NCBI GenBank assembly: GCA_019359215.1
Contig: JAHHHS010000011.1
Location: forward strand, 62,001 to 126,000
DNA: 64,000 nucleotides
Source: Nostoc indistinguendum CM1-VF10
GTDB lineage: Bacteria; Cyanobacteriota; Cyanobacteriia; Cyanobacteriales; Nostocaceae
Reading direction: 5' to 3'
The position numbers and the translations under genes were made by a program. Under the pieces are notes generated by a model. That model saw nothing but the letters and a program-made list of their open reading frames with translations. It searched no databases and had not been told where the DNA came from. Within the stretch, counting starts at the first letter, position 1, and each line of letters begins with the position of its first letter. Below are positions 36,827 to 44,953 of this stretch, in pieces.

Positions 36827-39226
36827 ATGCCAGAACAACAGCAATGGACTATAGCAGCAACCGAACAACCCCCGGAGTGGTTCATCCAGGCGGTGAAACA
36901 ACATACACCCGCATCAAGTGGAGTATATGCAGCGCAATTGTTGTGGCAAAGGGGAATTAAAGATCATCAACAATTAACAGCTTTTATCAATCACAAAGCT
37001 TATCCACCAGCGAGTCCGTTTGAGTTTGGGCAAGAAATGCACTTAGCGATCGCACGGTTGCAACAAGCATATAATACCAAAGAAAAAATTGCCATTTGGG
37101 GAGACTTTGATGCTGATGGTATTACCGCCACATCTGTACTTTGGGATGGATTGGGACAATTTTTTAAACAAAATACTCAGTTAATTTACTACATTCCCAA
37201 TCGCCTGAAAGAATCACACGGACTTAATAATCAAGAGATTGATAACCTAGCAAAACAAGGTTGCAAATTAATTGTTACTTGCGACACAGGCAGCACAAAC
37301 ATTGAAGAAATTATCTATGCTAAACAACTAGATATAGATGTAATAGTTACAGACCATCACACCTTACCCGCCGAACGCCCACCCGTTGCAGCAATTATCA
37401 ATCCCCGCTATCTGCCAAGGGAACATCAGCTGTTTAATCTTTCTGGTGTAGCAGTAGCTTATAAATTAGTTGAAGCCTTATATCAAAGTCTGCCGAATAT
37501 TGCAAAACATCCGTTAGAGGATTTATTAGATTTAGTAGCAGTAGGATTAATTGCCGACTTAGTGCAGTTAAGCGGAGATTGTCGCTATTTAGCACAGTCG
37601 GGAATTCAACGACTGCAAGCAGATTTTCAACAGCCAGCAGCAGCGCGTCGGCGTCCGGGGGTGGGGCGATTATTAGAATTGTGCCAAAAAAATGGCGATC
37701 GCCCCACAGATATTTCCTTTGGTTTGGGGCCAAGAATTAACGCCGTCAGCCGCATCCAAGGCGATGCCAGTTTTTGCGTTGAATTATTAACTAGCCGGGA
37801 TACCAAACGTTGTAACGAACTAGCCGAAGTTACAGAACTCGCAAACACCCGCCGCAAATCTTTACAAAAAGATGTGCAAGCGCAAGTAGCACAGAAACTT
37901 ACTCAATTAGACTTATCAACCACCAGCGTCATAGTCCTAGAAGATGCCCAATGGCCTGCGGGTGTATTGGGCTTAGTTGCTGGACAGGTAGCACAAGAAA
38001 CAGGTCGCCCGACTATTTTGTTAAGTACGGAAGGAGATGGGGGAGAAAATCTTACTTCCTCATCCTCCTCATCCCCCTCATCCCCTCCCCTCGCCCGTGG
38101 TTCCGCACGTTCGGTGAATTCTGTCGATTTATACCAACTGGTGAAAGACCAAGCACATCTGTTACATCGCTTTGGGGGACATCCCTTTGCAGCAGGTTTG
38201 AGTTTGTTGGTGGAGAATATTCCTTTATTTACAGCAGCGATTAATCAGCAGTTACGGCAATCTTTAGGTAGTACAACTCTAACGCCAACCGTGCAAGCAG
38301 ACTTGACGGTAACAGTAGCAGACTTGGGGAAAGAGTTATTTTTAGAACTGAAACTGCTAGAACCTTGTGGAATGGGTAATCCTGTTCCGAAATTGCTAAT
38401 TCAAAATTGCTGGTTTGAAAATGCTTGGCATCGCAATCAGCAGGATTGGCAAGGGAAAAAGGTACAGTACATTAAAACCGAGTTTGACATTCGAGATGAT
38501 TCCGGCAGAAGTGCTTTTCCTGGTATATGGTGGGGACACTACAAAGATGAATTGCCCATAGGAAGGTGTGATTGCATAGCAGAATTAGATTACAACACCT
38601 TCAAAAAACGTTATGAAATCAGATTAATTGCCGTGCGTGCAAATGTTAACTCAGCACTAAGCACTCAGCATTCACCACTCATTTTAGACTTGCGAAATCA
38701 AGAACACTCAGAAAAGGCTACGGCCTGCTACGCTAACACAAGTCAAGACAGGCTCAACGCCCCACTAACAGCATTGATTCTTGAAGATTGTCCCACGAAT
38801 TGGGATAATTTACGCGTGTGGTTGCGGCGATCGCTTTACAATCAGCAACAATTAGCGATCGCTTGGTCTAAACCCAACCACCAATCACCTAATCAAATTT
38901 GGCTAACTCTTGTCGGAATTGCCAAATATCTTAGCCGCACTAATCAACCAGTTACCCGCGTCCAACTTTTAGAGAAAATCGGCATTAGCGACCAAACCTT
39001 ACTTGTAGGCATCAAAGCTTTAAAATCTTTAGGGTTCACAGTCAAACGAGAAGATAATTATTTACAAATTACCTGGCATCCAAGCGATAGTGCAGAAAAC
39101 GTTGCCGATGCAGCAGTGGCAAGATTTTTAGCTGCTGTCAGAGAAGAACAATTTCAGCAACAATATTTTGCTGAAGTGCCTTTATCTACTATTGTTGCGA
39201 TCGCAAGCTATGATAACTTGGTTTAA
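36827..39226 (+). CDS. recJ: Single-stranded-DNA exonuclease RecJ
   Basis: A 5'-3' exonuclease acting in recombination and mismatch repair. The 799-residue protein from ATG 36827 (MPEQQQWTIAA) shows DHH-family motifs: GDFDADGITATS, TCDTGSTN, VTDHHTLP, then LGPRINAVSRI and, in the DHHA1 part, HRFGGHPFAAGLSL. Two unusual insertions occur: ~402-428, a Ser/Pro-rich stretch (SSSSSPSSPPLARG), and ~604-644 from repeat DNA (gctacggcctgctacgct). A C-terminal extension beyond the oligonucleotide-binding part ends with a winged-helix-like segment (RVQLLEKIGISDQTLL). Confidence 0.9.
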   Translation: MPEQQQWTIAATEQPPEWFIQAVKQHTPASSGVYAAQLLWQRGIKDHQQLTAFINHKAYPPASPFEFGQEMHLAIARLQQAYNTKEKIAIWGDFDADGITATSVLWDGLGQFFKQNTQLIYYIPNRLKESHGLNNQEIDNLAKQGCKLIVTCDTGSTNIEEIIYAKQLDIDVIVTDHHTLPAERPPVAAIINPRYLPREHQLFNLSGVAVAYKLVEALYQSLPNIAKHPLEDLLDLVAVGLIADLVQLSGDCRYLAQSGIQRLQADFQQPAAARRRPGVGRLLELCQKNGDRPTDISFGLGPRINAVSRIQGDASFCVELLTSRDTKRCNELAEVTELANTRRKSLQKDVQAQVAQKLTQLDLSTTSVIVLEDAQWPAGVLGLVAGQVAQETGRPTILLSTEGDGGENLTSSSSSSPSSPPLARGSARSVNSVDLYQLVKDQAHLLHRFGGHPFAAGLSLLVENIPLFTAAINQQLRQSLGSTTLTPTVQADLTVTVADLGKELFLELKLLEPCGMGNPVPKLLIQNCWFENAWHRNQQDWQGKKVQYIKTEFDIRDDSGRSAFPGIWWGHYKDELPIGRCDCIAELDYNTFKKRYEIRLIAVRANVNSALSTQHSPLILDLRNQEHSEKATACYANTSQDRLNAPLTALILEDCPTNWDNLRVWLRRSLYNQQQLAIAWSKPNHQSPNQIWLTLVGIAKYLSRTNQPVTRVQLLEKIGISDQTLLVGIKALKSLGFTVKREDNYLQITWHPSDSAENVADAAVARFLAAVREEQFQQQYFAEVPLSTIVAIASYDNLV

Positions 39227-39361
39227 AAAATGTCATTACATAGAAATTGGTGGGTTTGATATATTCTTAGCGGCTAGTGTTTAACATCGGTTAATATGAC
39301 TAATCGCGCTCTAGCTGAAGTCTTAAAATTTACAGTAATATTTAATGTTTAAGTTGTAATT

Positions 39362-39799
39362 ATGCTAACCAGTGTTGACCGTTTATTATTTGTCCGGCGA
39401 GTCCCAATTTTTAAGGAATTGCGGGATTTTATTGTGCGGCTCACTTCAGTAATGAATGAATTGTCATTTCCGGCTAATTACACGATCTTTCGCCAGGGAG
39501 AAGAAGGGCGATCGCTCTATATTGTTGTGTCAGGAAAAGTTAAAGTTCACATCGGCAATAAACAACTTGCAGAGGTGGAACAGGGAAAATACTTTGGTGA
39601 GATGGCAGTATTTGATACTCAACCACGTTCTGCTAGCGCAACGACTTTGGAACCTTGCGAATTTTTAGAACTGACGCAAGAGCAACTTTATGATGCGATC
39701 GAAGAAACTCCTGAAATTGCGGTGAATATCATTCGTGAGTTATCCCGTCTGATTCGGAAGTTGAATGATGATATGAATGTGACTTCTTTGCGGAGTTAA
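39362..39799 (+). CDS. Cyclic-nucleotide-binding domain protein
   Basis: A 145-residue single-domain CAP/Crp-type sensor: FRQGEEGRSLYIVVSGKVKV and GKYFGEMAVFDTQPRSASATTLE, the cyclic-nucleotide pocket with the PRSA motif. No DNA-binding helix-turn-helix follows, and the tail is a helix (NIIRELSRLIRKLNDD) that could dimerise or bind a partner. It would respond to cAMP or cGMP; targets are unknown. It stands alone after recJ. Confidence 0.85.
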   Translation: MLTSVDRLLFVRRVPIFKELRDFIVRLTSVMNELSFPANYTIFRQGEEGRSLYIVVSGKVKVHIGNKQLAEVEQGKYFGEMAVFDTQPRSASATTLEPCEFLELTQEQLYDAIEETPEIAVNIIRELSRLIRKLNDDMNVTSLRS

Positions 39800-39867
39800 T
39801 AATCAAGTCAATCTTGAACAGTCGAAAGTAAATCTAACGAAACTAATAGAAGAGAATCAGAAAAATC

Positions 39868-40386
39868 ATGGCAGCAGACGCGGTAATCTTGCGCCTAGAA
39901 AAGGTTACGGAACAGCACGCCGAGATCCTCTACTCCTGTATAAGCAACCCACATCTGTACGAATATCTTGAGGATCAAATTCCGACTTTCATGGAGGTTA
40001 AGCAAAAATTTAAGTTCGCCGCGCTAGAAAAATCACCCGATAACGAGACTATGATCTGGTTGAAATGGGTTGCGATAACTCCCCAAAATCAATATGTTGG
40101 TGTTGTGGAGATAGGTATTTTTGATGATCAATATGCAGAAATCGGTTTTATGACATTTGTTGGTTTCCAGAACCAGGGATACGCTAAGATATACGGTTCT
40201 TTAGCTATCGCTGAAGCCCAACAACGCTTTAGTTTATCCACACTACACGCATCGGTGAACGAGTGCAATATTGCCTCCCGTAAAGTGGTCGAAAAACTTG
40301 GGTTCAAGTTGTACAAAGTAAATCGAAATGCAGAGTTTATCAAGGGCAAACTTTCTGATGAATTTATTTACCGCTTGACCTTGTAA
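39868..40386 (+). CDS. GNAT-family acetyltransferase
   Basis: A 172-residue protein similar to RimJ/RimL-type acetyltransferases: VILRLEKVTEQHAEILYSC at the start, GFMTFVGFQNQGYAKIYGS as the acetyl-CoA segment and SVNECNIASRKVVEKLGFKL at the end. The substrate is unknown. It has a clean ATG after gaatcagaaaaatc. Confidence 0.8.
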   Translation: MAADAVILRLEKVTEQHAEILYSCISNPHLYEYLEDQIPTFMEVKQKFKFAALEKSPDNETMIWLKWVAITPQNQYVGVVEIGIFDDQYAEIGFMTFVGFQNQGYAKIYGSLAIAEAQQRFSLSTLHASVNECNIASRKVVEKLGFKLYKVNRNAEFIKGKLSDEFIYRLTL

Positions 40387-40434
40387 GGTTCTTGTTATGA
40401 ATCTTAGAGGATGTTTGGAAAGTTTAATTTTTAC

Positions 40435-40496
40435 TAGCCCTGGCGACTAGAAGTCGCGGCTACACAGACAAAACCCACCTCCGTGGGTTAAAAATC
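40435..40496. repeat. Dispersed stem-loop repeat downstream of the acetyltransferase
   Basis: The sequence tagccctggcgactagaagt, then cgcggctacacagacaaaac, then the hairpin aaccca-cctccg-tgggtt. It lies in the 146-base gap between convergent genes and may also stop transcription. Confidence 0.5.
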
Positions 40497-40532
40497 TATT
40501 CAGAAAATATCAAAAGACGGCGAGAAAGCCCA

Positions 40533-41630
40533 TTACATTTGCATGGAACGATAAACCAAAGGTAGGGGTGAATCCAAGTTTTCCTGATTTGCCTGCTTTA
40601 TAACTGTAGTAATTAGGTGATGGTGTGATGACAGATGACAGACAGGATCACTCGCAGCAGCATTGTTCGTTAGAAGTAACGCTTGACAACGGCAACCACC
40701 AAAATCAAGATGGCGGCGATCGCAACTTTGGCAAGGTTCAGGCATCCATTCTGTCCCTCGAAAGCGATTAAAAGCAGATGATTCAAACCAAATCCAATCT
40801 AGTGAATGGTTACGGACGTTAGCAAATTCTAGTTCTGGAATTGAACTGGCGGCTTGGCAAGGTAACACATCGCCATTGGGAGCGATCACTAAAGCTCGAT
40901 TACCCCAGCCACTCATACATGGTTTGGGATAATCTTCATAGTAGTCTGGAAGCACATATAAGATACCCATTGGGCAGATGTTGCGCTTTCTAGCTAATGC
41001 CACTGCGGCATCTGCTCGTTCTAGCTGCTGGCGGGTGGGTAGTAAAACAGTACGGTTGTGATATGCCCAGCCATAATACTGAGTGTTCGCTAATTCAACT
41101 CGGTCTGCTTTTAAAACCTCACACAGCTCTAAAATCTCATCAATCCTGTCTAGGTTTTGCCGATGCAGAACAAAATTAAGTGTCAACGGAAAACCCAAAG
41201 CTTTTACTAATCTTACTGCCTCTAGTTTTTGCTTAAAAGAGGGAGTTCCAGCAATATAGTCCGACTCAGCAGCACGACTATCTTGGATACTAATTTGTAC
41301 GTGATCGAGTCCGGCATCACGCAGCTGTGTAGCTCGTTCTGGAGTTAACAGTGTAGCAGCAGTAATCAAAGTAGTATATAGTTCGGCTTTGGCTGCTGCT
41401 GCCACAAGTAATTCTATATCTTTTCGTAGCAGTGGTTCGCCGCCGGTTAAGCCAAGCTGTAACACACCCAAGTCCGAGGCTTGCTGAATCACTCGCAACC
41501 AATCCTCGGTAGAAAGTTCTTGACGATACTGGTTATCGCCATAATTAAGCGGGTTGGAGCAGTACGGACAACGCAGTGGGCAGCGATATGTTAATTCTGC
41601 TATTAAGCTTAAAGGTCTATCAATTGTCAT
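40533..41630 (-). CDS. pqqE: PqqA peptide cyclase (radical SAM) PqqE
   Basis: Joins the Glu and Tyr side chains of PqqA in the first step of pyrroloquinoline quinone (PQQ) formation. The 365-residue form from ATG 41630 (MTIDRPLSLIAELTYRC) has CPLRCPYC for the SAM-binding 4Fe-4S cluster, LTGGEPLLRKDI, and a SPASM region with many Cys (CMSGWGNRALVI, PCQSCDRRHLDFGGCRC). The frame continues upstream to 41861 through a 21-bp tandem array, adding ~77 residues of NSG..LL repeats; I exclude these because standard PqqE proteins start near this methionine. Last gene of the pqq set. Confidence 0.93.
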   Translation of the reverse strand: MTIDRPLSLIAELTYRCPLRCPYCSNPLNYGDNQYRQELSTEDWLRVIQQASDLGVLQLGLTGGEPLLRKDIELLVAAAAKAELYTTLITAATLLTPERATQLRDAGLDHVQISIQDSRAAESDYIAGTPSFKQKLEAVRLVKALGFPLTLNFVLHRQNLDRIDEILELCEVLKADRVELANTQYYGWAYHNRTVLLPTRQQLERADAAVALARKRNICPMGILYVLPDYYEDYPKPCMSGWGNRALVIAPNGDVLPCQAASSIPELEFANVRNHSLDWIWFESSAFNRFRGTEWMPEPCQSCDRRHLDFGGCRCQALLLTNNAAASDPVCHLSSHHHLITTVIKQANQENLDSPLPLVYRSMQM

Positions 41631-41664
41631 AAAATTAAAATTGAACAAAAATAATAAACAACAC

Positions 41665-41851
41665 CCCGAATTTAATAAACGGCTGCCCAAATTCAATAAA
41701 CCACACCCCGAATTTAATAAACGGCTGCCCGAATTCAATAAACCACACCCCGAATTCGATGAACGGCTGCCCGAATTCAATAAACTACACACGGAATTCA
41801 ATAAACGGCTGCCCGAATTCAATAAATCACAGCCCGAATTCGATGAACATA
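41665..41851. repeat. 21-bp tandem array between pqqD and pqqE
   Basis: About nine units with 21-bp period alternate between two versions: cccgaatttaataaacgg-ctg and cccgaattcaataaacca-cac, so the higher-order period is 42 bp. The array lies in the 300-base gap between pqqD and the likely pqqE start. Because the period is a multiple of three and few stops arise, long frames are open on both strands. Confidence 0.9.
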
Positions 41852-41930
41852 CCTTTGACATTTGGGCTTCTGCCTTAACTTGACATTAATGGCAAGACGC
41901 CCACCCCACAAGAGATAGTTGGATATTTTT

Positions 41931-42254
41931 TTATTTGTCAGTTCCTAAACTAACTTCTGCCTCCTGGCTGGTGCCTTCTACAATTAATAGTCCTCGTTGA
42001 CTAATTCGAGAGAGCAGATGGCACACGTCTTCTAACACATTTTCGCCTTGGTACTGTTTCTCCAACTCTGCTGCGATCGCATTCAGAGTTCGCTCACCGT
42101 TACAAAGTGCTAGAATTGCTGCTGCTGTGGAGTTTAATTTTAGTGCCCCTTCTGGAACCAGGAGCCAATGCTGTTTTCTCAGGTTATCCCAGCGTAAACG
42201 CACACCGCGAGCTAGGCGCGGTTGGGCATGATTCTCTATAGTACTCATACTCAT
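41931..42254 (-). CDS. pqqD: PQQ peptide chaperone PqqD
   Basis: A 107-residue protein that binds PqqA and presents it to PqqE. It matches the family in RLARGVRLRWDNLRKQHWLLVPEGALKLN, then ILALCNGERTLNAIAAELE, and has a short acidic tail. The start is ATG 42254, or 42248 two codons later. It follows pqqC after 65 bases that include attcgtaattcgtaatt repeats. Confidence 0.92.
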   Translation of the reverse strand: MSMSTIENHAQPRLARGVRLRWDNLRKQHWLLVPEGALKLNSTAAAILALCNGERTLNAIAAELEKQYQGENVLEDVCHLLSRISQRGLLIVEGTSQEAEVSLGTDK

Positions 42255-42319
42255 TTAATTCGTAATTCGTAATTCGTAATTAGCAAAATCAGAACCCAAT
42301 GCCCATGCCCCTATTTAAT

Positions 42320-43048
42320 TTATTCTCTATGCCCTTCTTGAGGTCTAGTATCGCCCTGTTCAATCGCCTCTAACTGGCTCCACAACAAATTACACTTGAA
42401 TACTAAAGCTTGTACTGCTCGTTCCTGAGACTCACGAGTTCTACAGTGTTTGAGGACTTGCTTTAGGGCATATTGAGCATCTCTGGGTGCTTGGTGAAGA
42501 CGGGCCCGGAAGTAGTCAAATCCAGCAGGATCGATCCACGGGTAATGCTGTTCTAAGGCAACTAAGCGGACTCGAATTGCATCTGGGCCAAACAGTTCAG
42601 TCAGCGATGCAGCCACTGCTTCAATCCAGGGTCGAGTGCGACAAAAGTTAACGTAAGCATCCACTGCATATTGAACTCCTGGCAGTACGTGCTGGTCTTC
42701 TAAAAGTTCTTGACGAGACAATCCTACAGCTTTACCGAGTTTTAACCATGCCTCAATACCACCTTCGCCCTCGGCTTGACCGTCATGATCGATGATGCGT
42801 TGAATCCATTCTCGCCGCACTTCTAAATCAGCGCAGTTTGACAAGATAGCAGCATCTTTAAGAGGAATACTTTTTTGATAGTAAAATCTATTTGCTACCC
42901 AGCGCCGTACTTCTGTTGGCGTTAAATCACCACTGTTCATTCTTGCATGAAATGGATGCAGATGATGATAGCGGCGATGTTGCGATCGCAATACCGCCTC
43001 TAGTTCTGTCTGAGTCCACGGGAGAGGTTCTTTAACTAATTCCAACAC
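42320..43048 (-). CDS. pqqC: Pyrroloquinoline-quinone synthase PqqC
   Basis: Catalyses the last step of PQQ synthesis, ring closure and oxidation of AHQQ with O2. The 242-residue protein from GTG 43048 (MLELVKEPLPW) has the all-helical fold with HPFHARMNSGDLTPTEVRRWVANRFYYQ and IIDHDGQAEGEGGIEAWLKLG, both highly conserved. It starts 21 bases after pqqB, so they are co-transcribed. Confidence 0.95.
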   Translation of the reverse strand: MLELVKEPLPWTQTELEAVLRSQHRRYHHLHPFHARMNSGDLTPTEVRRWVANRFYYQKSIPLKDAAILSNCADLEVRREWIQRIIDHDGQAEGEGGIEAWLKLGKAVGLSRQELLEDQHVLPGVQYAVDAYVNFCRTRPWIEAVAASLTELFGPDAIRVRLVALEQHYPWIDPAGFDYFRARLHQAPRDAQYALKQVLKHCRTRESQERAVQALVFKCNLLWSQLEAIEQGDTRPQEGHRE

Positions 43049-43069
43049 GCTTTTTTTTGCACCTCAAAA

Positions 43070-43975
43070 TTACAATTCGATGGTCAGACCATCGTAACCA
43101 ACTTCTATTCCTGCGGCTTCAACAATTTTGCGTTCGTCTGAATCAGGTAAAAGGATTGGGTTAGTGTTGTTGATATGAACGAGAATTTTCCGAGGACGGC
43201 TCAGTTTAGCAAGGCTTTTTAAACTAGTGTTAAGGGGTAAGTGTCCCATATCGCGGGCTTGCAACTTGGATATTCCTAAAGCCAACAACTCATCATTTTC
43301 CCAGCAAGTGCCATCTACTAAAATGCAGTCACTAGACTCAAACCGCTCTAAGATTTTTTCGTCAAGTTCAGCTAAACCGGGAGCATAAGTAGCAACTTTG
43401 CCAGTTGTGCGATCGCGAAATGTCAAACCTATAACCCAAATTCCATTTAAATTTGTCTGGTGGCGCATATATTTTGGTGGTTTGGCTGCTAATGGAAATA
43501 CTTCCACTTCCAAACCATCTGCTCCATTCAACCCCAAGTTTATAGGTACATGAGGTTCAAGTACAGACCATTCCACACCACAATAGCTTGCTAACGTAGA
43601 TAGCAGGGGATAACCCTCTGTTAGAGCCTTACGTACTGTTTCTGTACCGTAGACGCGCAGCTTTTCTGTAGATTCTCTAAGGATAATGAGGCCAGTGGTA
43701 TGGTCAATCTCTGCATCAGTTAACAAGACACCTGCGATCGGGCTTGACCGAATTGTAGACGGTTGTCCTTCCCGCAATTTCTCCAACTGCGGACGTACAT
43801 CTGGAGAGGCATTGACCAAAAACCAGGGCTGATTGTTTTTCCTCACTGCAATTGATGACTGGTTCAGCCAATTTACACCTACACAATTTGTGCGGACTGC
43901 TTGGCAATTGGGACAGTTACAATTCCATTGGGGAAAACCACCACCTGCGGCAGTACCAAGAATTTTTAGGAACAT
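43070..43975 (-). CDS. pqqB: PqqB, metallo-beta-lactamase-fold PQQ biosynthesis protein
   Basis: A 301-residue protein with the N-terminal signature LKILGTAAGGGFPQWNCNCPNC and LLTDAEIDHTTGLIILRE, the altered metal motif of the family. PqqB is thought to act as a hydroxylase on the cross-linked Glu-Tyr intermediate, supplying the substrate of PqqC. It lies 55 bases after pqqA. Confidence 0.95.
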   Translation of the reverse strand: MFLKILGTAAGGGFPQWNCNCPNCQAVRTNCVGVNWLNQSSIAVRKNNQPWFLVNASPDVRPQLEKLREGQPSTIRSSPIAGVLLTDAEIDHTTGLIILRESTEKLRVYGTETVRKALTEGYPLLSTLASYCGVEWSVLEPHVPINLGLNGADGLEVEVFPLAAKPPKYMRHQTNLNGIWVIGLTFRDRTTGKVATYAPGLAELDEKILERFESSDCILVDGTCWENDELLALGISKLQARDMGHLPLNTSLKSLAKLSRPRKILVHINNTNPILLPDSDERKIVEAAGIEVGYDGLTIEL

Positions 43976-44030
43976 AAAAACACAAAGCAGGTAGAGGTTT
44001 TAATTCAGCAATTAAACTTAGTATCTACAA

Positions 44031-44222
44031 TTATTGCTCATTGAGAATGTATGTGGTAATTTCCATACACAAGTCAAGTTCATCAAAGTCTGGTTTTTCC
44101 CAATCAATTGCTGATTTAATATTTGGAGGATGAAATGAGCTTCTAGCAGAGACATCCTCACTTAATTTTGAGCTATTACTTTCTTGTTTTTGCATAGAGT
44201 GATTGTTTGTTTCCCGAATCAT
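44031..44222 (-). CDS. pqqA: PqqA precursor peptide with N-terminal extension
   Basis: The ribosomal precursor whose Glu and Tyr become PQQ. The C-terminal 23 residues, WEKPDFDELDLCMEITTYI and a short tail, match the PqqA consensus, with the reacting residues E54 and Y58 in the E-x3-Y spacing. Classical PqqA peptides are about 23-29 residues; here ~40 Ser/Asn/Lys-rich residues precede that core. The AGGAG six bases before ATG 44222 supports the long form; a second ATG at residue 10 is possible. First gene of pqqABCDE. Confidence 0.9.
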   Translation of the reverse strand: MIRETNNHSMQKQESNSSKLSEDVSARSSFHPPNIKSAIDWEKPDFDELDLCMEITTYILNEQ

Positions 44223-44380
44223 TATTGGCTCCTATTGAAATAAATGTTCACTTTTTTATTTGGCCTGCAATTAATTCTGGTAATTTTAATTACTATTTGT
44301 CTTATTTGCTGGCTCAAAATATCTTTGCTTTAGGCTAAACTGTGCTAGACAAGAAATATACAGTATTTTTACTGTTCTTT
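44223..44380 (-). promoter_or_regulatory. AT-rich promoter region of the pqq operon
   Basis: About 160 AT-rich bases between pqqA and the IS982 remnant. The ribosome-binding site AGGAG is at its pqqA-proximal end. No -10/-35 pair can be fixed from sequence alone. Confidence 0.4.
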
Positions 44381-44382
44381 TC

Positions 44383-44842
44383 TTATTTTTCATTATACGT
44401 AACACCCGGATTTCTCACAAGCTTTGCGATTGCTGTTACCAAACCTCTATCAGCGAAAATTTTGCCAGACAGACTACTCAGCAAATCCTCTACGGGCTGA
44501 CGGTCATCAATATTACCGGGAGTTAGAATCACATTTAAGAGTTGACCAAATTCATTGACGACAAGATGCAACTTGAAACCAAAAAACCAATCCACGGAAG
44601 TCTTGCCACGATTGGCTAAACCTTTAAACACAAGGGTGGCGCGAAATTCGCCGATTATGGCAGACTTTCAAGCACGTTGAATCGATAAAACCGATATCCG
44701 TACAAGTTCCAAAATAATGCTTCAGATACACGCATAAAGGTATCAATGTTGATGGTATCCACTCTATAAATCTTTGATAACTGGGAAACGCATCACTCCA
44801 ATATTGTTTCACTTGATTCAAATAATGTTTGCGACACATCAA
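44383..44842 (-). pseudogene. IS982-family transposase remnant
   Basis: Two overlapping minus-strand frames give pieces of one transposase: FIDSTCLKVCHNRRISR (44842-44624) and, after a frameshift near 44640, FKGLANRGKTSVDWFFGFKL with LTPGNIDDRQPVEDLLS (44631-44383). The C-terminus after FADRGL is lost. The element is inactive. It lies upstream of the pqq operon; a palindromic repeat flanks its other side at 44849-44877. Confidence 0.8.
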
Positions 44843-44848
44843 TTATTT

Positions 44849-44877
44849 GTAAGGGCACAACATTGTTGTGCCCCTAC
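44849..44877. repeat. Palindromic GGGCACAACA repeat
   Basis: gtaagggcacaaca and tgttgtgcccctac around one base, with one mismatch. It is the same family as the perfect copy at 52936-52963 and sits at the edge of the IS982 remnant. Confidence 0.7.
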
Positions 44878-44953
44878 CCATCTGTCGCATTATCCCGAAC
44901 TCAGGTTTTGATAGTTTTTAATTCACCCTATTGGGTTCTGGGCATATTTAAAT

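Noticed and set aside
41554..41883. 110-codon plus-strand frame through the pqq tandem array (EFNKRLP repeats)
   Set aside because: It arises from the 21-bp period, begins within pqqE on the other strand, and lacks a ribosome-binding site.
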